From contig CAKZZM010000055.1 in the NCBI GenBank assembly GCA_937885465.1, positions 1-12,983 of the forward strand: a stretch of 12,983 nucleotides of DNA. Reading direction: 5' to 3'. The notes below the pieces were generated by a model that was given only the letters and a program-made list of their open reading frames with translations, was not told the DNA's origin and did no database searches. Positions 8,100 through 12,983 of this stretch are shown piece by piece; positions within the stretch are counted from its first letter, which is position 1, and each line of letters begins with the position of its first letter. Made by a program: the position numbers and the translations under genes. This DNA is from an uncultured Bacteroidales bacterium. Its GTDB lineage: Bacteria; Bacteroidota; Bacteroidia; Bacteroidales; Paludibacteraceae.

Positions 8100-8474
8100 T
8101 TAACGGTTCTCCTCAAGGCGCTTCCGACGCAGTCCGGATAACATAGCAGCAACTCTACTGATTTGAGTGTTTATGGCAGCAAACTCCTCTTTCGTAATAT
8201 AATCTAAATCATGCGCAACATCCATCTGACACTCCACCTCTTGTAAGGAAGCAAAAGCCATCTCAAGAAAGTGCGCTTGATCTTTAGCAGAAACACGTCC
8301 GCTACCTTCTGCTAAATTCGATGGAACGGATATTACGGCACGACGCAATTGATCACATAGTGCATAATTTTCCTCTTTCGGAAACTTTTTCAATAATGAA
8401 TACACCATCTTCACAAGCGCCTTTGACTCCTTGTAAACATCCAGGTTCTTATAACTATACTTTGGCTCGTTCAT
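8100..8474 (-). CDS. Four-helix-bundle protein, S23 / 23S rRNA intervening-sequence family
   Basis: A 124-residue protein that closely fits the S23 (four helix bundle) family: LDVYKESKALVKMVY at the start, FPKEENYALCDQLRRA, then SVPSNLAEGSGR (residues 50-61), the family hallmark, and a final amphipathic helix ending in a basic tail. Members were first described inside intervening sequences of 23S rRNA genes, but many, as here, stand alone in Bacteroidota genomes. They form small oligomeric bundles; their function is not established. The gene interrupts the otherwise adjacent rfbH and rfbG and is bordered by short tandem repeats on both sides, so it is probably an inserted element rather than a sugar-pathway gene. 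Its ATG at 8474 lies in the last unit of the upstream repeat; a start one repeat triplet upstream (8498) runs into an in-frame stop, which supports this start. Confidence 0.9.
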   Translation of the reverse strand: MNEPKYSYKNLDVYKESKALVKMVYSLLKKFPKEENYALCDQLRRAVISVPSNLAEGSGRVSAKDQAHFLEMAFASLQEVECQMDVAHDLDYITKEEFAAINTQISRVAAMLSGLRRKRLEENR

Positions 8475-8530
8475 TCCTTCATTCGTTCAGTCGTTCATTC
8501 GTTCATTCGTTCAGTCGTTCAGTCGTTCAT
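8467..8530. repeat. Eight-unit tandem repeat (8 bp) upstream of the four-helix-bundle gene
   Basis: Eight consecutive 8-base units fit TCGTTCAK (one unit has TCCTTCAT), from 8467 to 8530. On the minus strand the units read ATGAACGA or CTGAACGA. The array covers the whole gap between rfbH and the four-helix-bundle gene: the TGA stop of rfbH (8527-8529) lies in the outermost unit and the ATG of the next gene (8472-8474) in the innermost. Unit length is not a multiple of three, so a change in copy number alters spacing and reading phase. Confidence 0.9.
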
Positions 8531-9870
8531 TCCTTACACCCACAAAACTCGCGGATGCAAGTAATCATCCATTGGAGCATTTCGGGAGTCATGCCGGGAT
8601 AGACGCCAATCCAGAATCCATTGTTCATGATGAAATCGGTATTCCTCAGTTCGCCGACCACGCGATAACCTTCTCCACTCTTGCGCATCTCGTCAAAAGC
8701 AGGATGCTTGATGAGGTTACCAGCAAAGAGATTGCGTGTCTGTATTTTGTTCTGCTCCAGATAGCCGGTCAGTTCATTGCGCGTAAAGACTGCATCTTCT
8801 TTGACTGCTATTAAGAAACCAAACCATGAAGGATTAGAGTTTTCTTCTGCTATAGGTAATATCAGTCCCGGAACATCCTTTAAACCGTCATATAAGGTTT
8901 GGTAGTTTGCTCGGCGAGCTGCCACAATGCTATCTAATTTATCCAATTGTGCGCAACCGATTGCTGCTTGCATGTCGGTAATCTTCAGATTGAAACCGAA
9001 ATGGCTATAGACGTATTTGTGATCATAGCCTTGCGGCAGTTCACCGAACTGACCGGTGAAACGCAGTTTGCATGTGTTATCCACACCACCGACGCACCAG
9101 CAGTCGCGTCCCCAATCGCGGAAGGAGCGGACAATCTTATCCAGCAGCGGGTCGTTGGTATAGACCGCTCCACCTTCACCCATCGTCATGTGGTGAGGAG
9201 GATAGAAACTACTCGTTCCAATATCTCCCCATGTACCGGTTTTCTTGGTTGTGCCGTCCAAAGTGTATTCTGAGCCCAACGCATCGCAGTTGTCTTCTAT
9301 CAGCCACAGGTTGTGTTGTTCACAAAAGGCTTTGACGGCTTTGAGGTTAAAAGGATTGCCCAACGAGTGCGCCAACATCACCGCTTTCACTTTGGGGCTA
9401 TAGGCTGCCTCTAATTGATTCACATCAATATCAAATCCCGGCAAAGCGACATCTACGAATACGGGGATTGCACCAAATTGGATTATAGGATTGACCGTGG
9501 TCGGAAAGCCGGCAGCCACCGTAATCACCTCGTCGCCACGTTTGATTGCACGTTCACCCAACTTAGGTGAAGTCAGGGTATAGAATGCCAAGAGATTGGC
9601 AGAACTGCCGGAGTTGCACACCGCGCAGTATTTGACATCTAACCATTTAGCTAGTCGCGTCTCGAACTTATGCGCCCATGGACCTGCTGTCAACCAGAAA
9701 TCCAAAGACGAATCTACAAGGTTCACCATTTCCTCATCATCGAAATAGCGCCCACCATAATTAACTTTCGTCTCACCCGGTTTGAATATCGGTTTCGGAG
9801 CATGAACCTCCTTATAATATTCGCGCGTGAGGTTCAGTATCTGTTGTTTTAATTCTTCTTTTCTATCCAT
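8527..9870 (-). CDS. rfbH: CDP-4-keto-6-deoxy-D-glucose 3-dehydrase (E1)
   Basis: This enzyme removes the 3-hydroxyl of CDP-4-keto-6-deoxyglucose using PMP and a [2Fe-2S] cluster, with a separate reductase (E3, RfbI/AscD) supplying electrons. It has the DegT aminotransferase fold, but the PLP lysine is replaced by histidine: FYPPHHMTMGEGG, where the first His aligns with the lysine of FYPGK in ordinary family members. The cluster cysteines are visible as DNC early on and a CxC-x7-C group (RDCWCVGGVDNTC). The ATG at 9870 gives a 447-residue protein beginning MDRKEELKQQIL, the family norm. A GTG at 9894 overlapping the rfbF stop and an ATG at 9876 are also in frame, but I consider them less likely. 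No E3 gene is present in the window. The stop codon falls in a tandem repeat that precedes the S23-type gene. Confidence 0.95.
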   Translation of the reverse strand: MDRKEELKQQILNLTREYYKEVHAPKPIFKPGETKVNYGGRYFDDEEMVNLVDSSLDFWLTAGPWAHKFETRLAKWLDVKYCAVCNSGSSANLLAFYTLTSPKLGERAIKRGDEVITVAAGFPTTVNPIIQFGAIPVFVDVALPGFDIDVNQLEAAYSPKVKAVMLAHSLGNPFNLKAVKAFCEQHNLWLIEDNCDALGSEYTLDGTTKKTGTWGDIGTSSFYPPHHMTMGEGGAVYTNDPLLDKIVRSFRDWGRDCWCVGGVDNTCKLRFTGQFGELPQGYDHKYVYSHFGFNLKITDMQAAIGCAQLDKLDSIVAARRANYQTLYDGLKDVPGLILPIAEENSNPSWFGFLIAVKEDAVFTRNELTGYLEQNKIQTRNLFAGNLIKHPAFDEMRKSGEGYRVVGELRNTDFIMNNGFWIGVYPGMTPEMLQWMITCIREFCGCKE

Positions 9871-9890
9871 AACCATTAACTCGTTAAAAC

Positions 9891-10688
9891 TCACTCGTTC
9901 CTACTCTTATCCCATTTCTTGGACCAAGGTGCCTTGTGTGCCGCCCATAGTTGTTCTAGCATCTCTTTTTCACGCATATTATCCATACATTGCCAAAAGC
10001 CTTCGTGGATGTATGACATCAGTTCGCCTTGTTCAACCAATTTCTCCAAAGGGTCACGCTCGAATACTGTTTGGTTGCCTTCTATATAATCAAAGATTGC
10101 AGGTTCCAGTACCATATATCCGGCATTGATAGGTGCGCCATCACTGAGGTTTTTCTCACGGAAAGACTTTACGGCGTTATCACCACCTATATTGAGGATG
10201 CCTTTGTCTTGCTTGAGTTTGACAGCAGTCAGTGTGGCTTTTTTGCCGTGACTCTTATGGAACTCTAATAGTTTATTAATATCTACATCGCATACTCCAT
10301 CGCCATAGGTCATAAAGAATGGCTCATCACCCACGTATTTCTGCACACGTTTGATGCGACCTCCTGTCATAGTGTTGAGTCCGGTGTCCACTACCGTCAC
10401 TTTCCATGGCTCTGCATGGTTCTGATGGATGGTGATATCGTTCTTGCCGTGGGTGTAATCAAACGCCACATCACTGGTTTGCAAGAAATAGTTGGCGAAC
10501 CACTGTTTGATATACTCCTGCTTGTAGCCAGCACAGATAATAAACTCCGTATGTCCATACGCGGCATACTCTTTCATGATGTGCCATAGAATAGGCATTC
10601 CGCCGATTTCTATCATCGGCTTGGGTTTGAAAATCGACTCTTCACTAATTCGTGTGCCGTATCCCCCAGCTAAGATTACTGTTTTCAT
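9891..10688 (-). CDS. rfbF: Glucose-1-phosphate cytidylyltransferase
   Basis: Makes CDP-glucose from CTP and glucose-1-phosphate, the entry step to CDP-dideoxysugars. The 265-residue length matches the family (about 257). The N terminus MKTVILAGGYGTRISEES (1-18) is the nucleotide-binding loop, KPKPMIEIGGMPILWHIM (21-38) contains the probable catalytic lysine K23, and YGDGVCDVD (128-136) holds the metal-binding acids. Later INAGYMVLEPAIFDYI and GFWQCMDNMREKEMLEQLW are typical of the group. The gene follows a 180-base gap, the longest on the minus strand, so it could have its own promoter, although I could not find a convincing TAnnTTTG element. It is immediately followed by rfbH, with the rfbH coding frame open across the junction. 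Confidence 0.95.
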   Translation of the reverse strand: MKTVILAGGYGTRISEESIFKPKPMIEIGGMPILWHIMKEYAAYGHTEFIICAGYKQEYIKQWFANYFLQTSDVAFDYTHGKNDITIHQNHAEPWKVTVVDTGLNTMTGGRIKRVQKYVGDEPFFMTYGDGVCDVDINKLLEFHKSHGKKATLTAVKLKQDKGILNIGGDNAVKSFREKNLSDGAPINAGYMVLEPAIFDYIEGNQTVFERDPLEKLVEQGELMSYIHEGFWQCMDNMREKEMLEQLWAAHKAPWSKKWDKSRNE

Positions 10689-10754
10689 TTCGTTTAATGA
10701 TTTGTATTGCTTTCAGTAATATTTTATCTGTTTCGGAATTGTATATCCCTCTTT

Positions 10755-10783
10755 CAATGACCGACACCCTTCTCCGGTCATTG
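10755..10783. repeat. Inverted repeat (9-bp stem) in the rfbF leader
   Basis: CAATGACCG pairs perfectly with CGGTCATTG across an 11-base loop. On the minus-strand transcript it would fold about 70 bases before the rfbF start. There is no T-run after it in either direction, so it is not a standard terminator; it may be an RNA structure, an operator or chance. Confidence 0.5.
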
Positions 10784-10839
10784 GCATTATGATATGTAAT
10801 GGTCTGTATTGCATTTATATTGTCTTTTTCTATACTAGC

Positions 10840-10862
10840 CACTTACGAGCGACATACGGGAC
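10840..10862. repeat. Intergenic 23-base repeat, copy 2
   Basis: It matches 4238-4260 at 21 of 23 positions, in the same orientation. It begins soon after the stop codon of the NeuB-like gene. Confidence 0.65.
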
Positions 10863-10868
10863 GATAAC

Positions 10869-11756
10869 TCACCACTTAATCTGGTTCTTTTTCAATTTAT
10901 TGCGCTGGACTTGCTCGATGGGGAGAACGTCCTCTTTCTTGTAAGTCAAAGCTTTTGCTACTGCACGGCAATCACGTGCGAGTTTGCGGACACCATCCGG
11001 CTCTAACGAGGCAGCATGGTCGGTGCCTTTCCATGTGCGGTCAAGCGTATAATGGCGCTCTATATACTCTGCTCCCAATGCTACAGCAGCCGAATCAACG
11101 GCAATGCCGAGATGGTGACCACTAAAACCGATGGCTTTCACGCGGTGGACATACTGCTCACGCATACGGGTAAGTTCCAATAGACATATATCTTCAAACG
11201 GCACAGGATAACCGCTGGTGCAGTTATAAAGTACCAGATCTTTGTTCCTGCCTTTTTGCTCGAAGAACGAGACTATCTCTTCTTCTTCGGCTTTGGTGGT
11301 CATACCGAACGAGAGGTGAATCTCTCCCTCATAGTTGTCGCACAACCAGCCGAGCATCTCTTTGTTGAGATTGCAGGCGGAAGGAATCTTAATGAGTTTT
11401 GGTTGGAGCGAAGCAATCTCTTTGGCTGATGTCAAATCCCAAACAGAAGTGGAATAGACGATGCCAAACTCCTCACACCATGCTTTCAGTTGGCGGTGTT
11501 GGTCAAGCGTGAACTCCAAGAACTCGCGGTGCTCGCCGTAAGTGGCACCATACGAGTTTTCCGGATGAGGATGCGGCGCATTATATTCCTCGGGAGTCAG
11601 CAACTCACGGTTGCAGCGTTTCTGGAACTTGACCACATCGGCTTTGCAGTACAGCGCAGCAGTCTGAATCATCTCTTTTGCGATTGTCATATCACCTTTG
11701 TGATTGCAACCGATCTCTGCTATTATAATGGGTGCCTTCATATTATCTAAATTCAT
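10869..11756 (-). CDS. NeuB/SpsE-family synthase, short form (sialic-acid-synthase-like)
   Basis: The family condenses phosphoenolpyruvate with a six-carbon amino sugar to give a nine-carbon ulosonic acid. Visible signatures are IAEIGCNHKGD (12-22), KFQKR (43-47), IKIPSACN (122-129), LSFGMTT (148-154), CTSGYPVP (179-186), GFSGHHLGI (210-218) and ERHYTLDRTWKGTDHAASLEP (from 233), covering the TIM barrel with its PEP and metal sites. The protein is 295 residues; classical NeuB is about 340-350 with a C-terminal antifreeze (SAF) domain, which is absent here. That may mean a different substrate, so I give no gene name. The first ATG (11756) overlaps the aminotransferase by 14 bases; a second ATG (11741, MKAPIIIAEIG) follows the TAA stop by one base and is equally credible. 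The partner genes for sialic-type sugars (epimerase, CMP transferase) are not in the window. Confidence 0.85.
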   Translation of the reverse strand: MNLDNMKAPIIIAEIGCNHKGDMTIAKEMIQTAALYCKADVVKFQKRCNRELLTPEEYNAPHPHPENSYGATYGEHREFLEFTLDQHRQLKAWCEEFGIVYSTSVWDLTSAKEIASLQPKLIKIPSACNLNKEMLGWLCDNYEGEIHLSFGMTTKAEEEEIVSFFEQKGRNKDLVLYNCTSGYPVPFEDICLLELTRMREQYVHRVKAIGFSGHHLGIAVDSAAVALGAEYIERHYTLDRTWKGTDHAASLEPDGVRKLARDCRAVAKALTYKKEDVLPIEQVQRNKLKKNQIKW

Positions 11757-12891
11757 TTACACATTTCACAACCCACTCTACTTGCTCTTTAGTCATGCAT
11801 GGGGACATTGGAATAGATAGTTCTTCGTCTGCCAAATGTTCGGTAATGGGTAAGCCCCCCTGCCCCCTCAAGGGGGAGTATTGATTCCATGCGGCATTTT
11901 GGTAGCACTCTTGTTTGTGTGGAGGTATAGGATAATGAATGACTATACCTATACCCCTCTCTGCGAGATAATCATGCAGTCCATCTCGCCCCCCCTGCCC
12001 CCTAAGGGGGGAGACAAGAATCGGGAAGAGGTGATATACGTTCTCTGAATATGGTAAACGTTTGGGTAATGTGATGAGCGGATTGGAGATGTGGTCATAA
12101 TAGTAATCCGCCACTTGCTGACGCAAGACAATATCTTCATCTAAATGCCTGAGTTTGACATCCAAAATTGCAGCCTGTATCTCATCCAAACGGCTATTGC
12201 GTCCGGTGTATTTGAACACATACTTGCGTTGGCTACCATAGTTGGCTAAGGCTCTAATGGCTTTTGCCAATTCTTCATCATTGGTTGTTACTGCTCCGGC
12301 ATCGCCTAATGCTCCGAGGTTCTTGCCCGGATAGAAGGAGTGTCCTGCTGCATCGCCAATAGAGCCGGTCTTATGTCCCTGCCACTCGCAACCGTGCGCC
12401 TGCGCATTGTCCTCAATAAGTTTGAGATTGTATTTCTTGCAAAGGTCGGCAATCTTCTGTGTCATCGCATTGCGCCCATAAAGATGCACGATGCAGATGG
12501 CTTTTGTGCGAGGAGTAATAGCGGCTTCAATGAGAGAATCATCAATCTCTAATGTCTCTGTGTTAGGCTCTACAAGAATCGGCTTTAGACCATTCTCTGT
12601 AATAGAAAGGATAGTAGCGATATAGGTATTGGCAGGCACTATGACTTCATCACACGGCTGCATAACTCCTAATTCTTCATACGCGCGGAAAATCCATATC
12701 AGTGCATCCAAGCCATTGGCGCAACCGATGCAATATTTCGTGCCGATATAGTCGGCATAGTGTTGCTCAAAGGTTTCGTTCTCCTTGCCTTGCAGATACC
12801 AACCGCTATCTATCACACGGAGTGCTGCTTCGTGAATTTCGTCTTTGTATTTTGCTGTTACATCGTGTAACGAAAGAAAAGGTACTTGCAT
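11743..12891 (-). CDS. DegT/DnrJ/EryC1/StrS sugar aminotransferase (FdtB/QdtB-like)
   Basis: A PLP-dependent aminotransferase that probably converts dTDP-3-keto-6-deoxyhexose to the 3-amino sugar. Key parts: VDSGWYLQG-like IDSGWYLQG (27-35), CANGLDALI (57-65), VPANTYIAT (85-93), EDNAQAHG (160-167, with D161 for the pyridine nitrogen) and SFYPGKNLGALGDAGA (185-200) with the PLP lysine K190. HYPIPPHKQ (319-327) is very typical of FdtB-type enzymes. The isomerase tail immediately upstream supports the assignment, since FdtA and FdtB act in sequence. The length is 382 residues; two copies of the peptide SPLRGQGG (294-301 and 339-346) look inserted, and without them it would be about 366, the family norm. 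These come from GC-rich palindromic repeats in the DNA, placed between secondary-structure elements and outside the active-site motifs. The start is three bases after the isomerase stop. Confidence 0.93.
   Translation of the reverse strand: MQVPFLSLHDVTAKYKDEIHEAALRVIDSGWYLQGKENETFEQHYADYIGTKYCIGCANGLDALIWIFRAYEELGVMQPCDEVIVPANTYIATILSITENGLKPILVEPNTETLEIDDSLIEAAITPRTKAICIVHLYGRNAMTQKIADLCKKYNLKLIEDNAQAHGCEWQGHKTGSIGDAAGHSFYPGKNLGALGDAGAVTTNDEELAKAIRALANYGSQRKYVFKYTGRNSRLDEIQAAILDVKLRHLDEDIVLRQQVADYYYDHISNPLITLPKRLPYSENVYHLFPILVSPLRGQGGRDGLHDYLAERGIGIVIHYPIPPHKQECYQNAAWNQYSPLRGQGGLPITEHLADEELSIPMSPCMTKEQVEWVVKCVNEFR
11854..11878. repeat. GC-rich palindromic repeat in the aminotransferase gene, copy 1
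   Basis: A C6-TG-C5-TCAA-G5-AG arrangement on the plus strand, with CCCCCT facing AGGGGG as a short stem. On the coding strand it is in frame and encodes SPLRGQGG (residues 339-346) just before LPITEH. It is strikingly GC-rich compared with the surrounding gene and nearly identical to 11988-12013. Confidence 0.85.
11988..12013. repeat. GC-rich palindromic repeat in the aminotransferase gene, copy 2
   Basis: A C7-TG-C5-TAA-G6-AG arrangement, same orientation as copy 1 and about 134 bases from it. It encodes the same peptide SPLRGQGG (residues 294-301), but with CCC CTT where copy 1 has CCC TTG, so peptide and repeat are both kept while individual bases differ. Confidence 0.85.
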
Positions 12892-12894
12892 ATT

Positions 12895-12983
12895 TTAGTG
12901 ATTATATGGTTCGTAAATGTAGTCTTCAGGGTTGAATTCAGTTGAAGCAAGAACCATTAAAATAGCATCATCAGAGAAATCAT
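12895..12983 (-). CDS. dTDP-sugar 3,4-ketoisomerase, FdtA/WxcM-like cupin (C-terminal end, partial)
   Basis: An open frame entering from the right edge and ending at TAA 12895-12897. The last 27 complete codons read DFSDDAILMVLASTEFNP and then EDYIYEPYNH. This is the recognisable end of the WxcM-like/FdtA cupins, in which SDDxxLLVLAS is followed by a DYIR-type tail. FdtA moves the keto group of dTDP-4-keto-6-deoxyglucose from C4 to C3, giving the substrate of the aminotransferase that starts three bases later. The pairing and the tight spacing support both calls. Most of the protein, including its catalytic histidine, lies outside the window. Confidence 0.75.
   Translation of the reverse strand, partial: DFSDDAILMVLASTEFNPEDYIYEPYNH

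Larger units (their letters stand above)
10689..10868. other. 180-base intergenic region upstream of rfbF
   Basis: The longest non-coding gap in the operon, between the NeuB-like gene and rfbF. It holds a 9-bp inverted repeat (10755-10763 with 10775-10783) and a copy of the 23-base motif (10840-10862). A 65-residue open frame covers most of it but overlaps rfbF by 44 bases and resembles nothing I know, so I do not call it a gene. No clear promoter was found. Confidence 0.6.

Noticed and set aside
8467..8530. Tandem repeat as a CRISPR array
   Set aside because: Units are only 8 bases and contiguous, with no spacers.
8947..9335. Plus-strand frames of 87 and 108 residues opposite rfbH
   Set aside because: They are antisense to a firmly identified gene and show no family features.
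9871..9894. GTG start for rfbH overlapping the rfbF stop
   Set aside because: It adds eight residues not typical of the family; ATG 9870 gives the standard MDRKEELK-type start.
10645..10842. 65-residue open frame between the NeuB-like gene and rfbF
   Set aside because: It overlaps rfbF by 44 bases, contains an inverted repeat, and shows no recognisable domain or coding character.

Overview
The window looks like part of a surface-polysaccharide (O-antigen or capsule) gene cluster from an AT-rich member of the Bacteroidota, most likely order Bacteroidales. This rests on family resemblance: a DUF4143-type ATPase tail, a stand-alone four-helix-bundle (S23-like) gene, Bacteroidales-like nucleotide-sugar enzymes, and little sign of Shine-Dalgarno sequences. 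No rRNA or marker gene is present, so the genus is not claimed.

Layout. Only the first ~150 bases are read on the plus strand: the C-terminal tail of an AAA-type ATPase with a DUF4143 domain, followed by a strong rho-independent terminator (188-220). Everything else is on the minus strand and is transcribed from right to left. Starting at the right edge, the order is: the tail of a dTDP-sugar 3,4-ketoisomerase (FdtA-like), a DegT-family sugar aminotransferase (FdtB-like), a short NeuB/SpsE-type synthase, RfbF (glucose-1-phosphate cytidylyltransferase), RfbH (CDP-4-keto-6-deoxyglucose 3-dehydrase), an S23-type four-helix-bundle protein, RfbG (CDP-glucose 4,6-dehydratase), a large HEPN-like/NB-ARC ATPase, an extended SDR, a family 2 glycosyltransferase, a ParB-like/nucleotidyltransferase-like protein, and finally a second nucleotidyltransferase-like segment separated from it by an 11-base G tract.

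How they fit together. RfbF, RfbG and RfbH carry out the early steps to a CDP-3,6-dideoxyhexose. The SDR is a plausible final 4-reductase and the GT2 enzyme a plausible transferase for that sugar. The reductase partner of RfbH (RfbI/E3) is not in the window. The FdtA/FdtB pair points to a separate dTDP-3-amino-3,6-dideoxyhexose, and the NeuB-like enzyme adds a phosphoenolpyruvate aldol condensation. The glycan is therefore probably decorated with several unusual sugars.

The most interesting parts do not belong to sugar chemistry. They are (1) the poly-G tract at 653-663, which looks like a phase-variation switch deciding whether the last two minus-strand reading frames make one long protein or two pieces; (2) a probable HEPN-type nuclease fused to an NB-ARC (STAND) ATPase, resembling an anti-phage defence protein, placed inside the sugar operon; (3) two copies of a GC-rich palindromic repeat inserted in frame in the aminotransferase; and (4) an S23 gene bracketed by short tandem repeats that splits rfbH from rfbG. 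By eye, the CDP-sugar genes are richer in G+C than the genes at 235-6953, which suggests a mosaic assembled by transfer.
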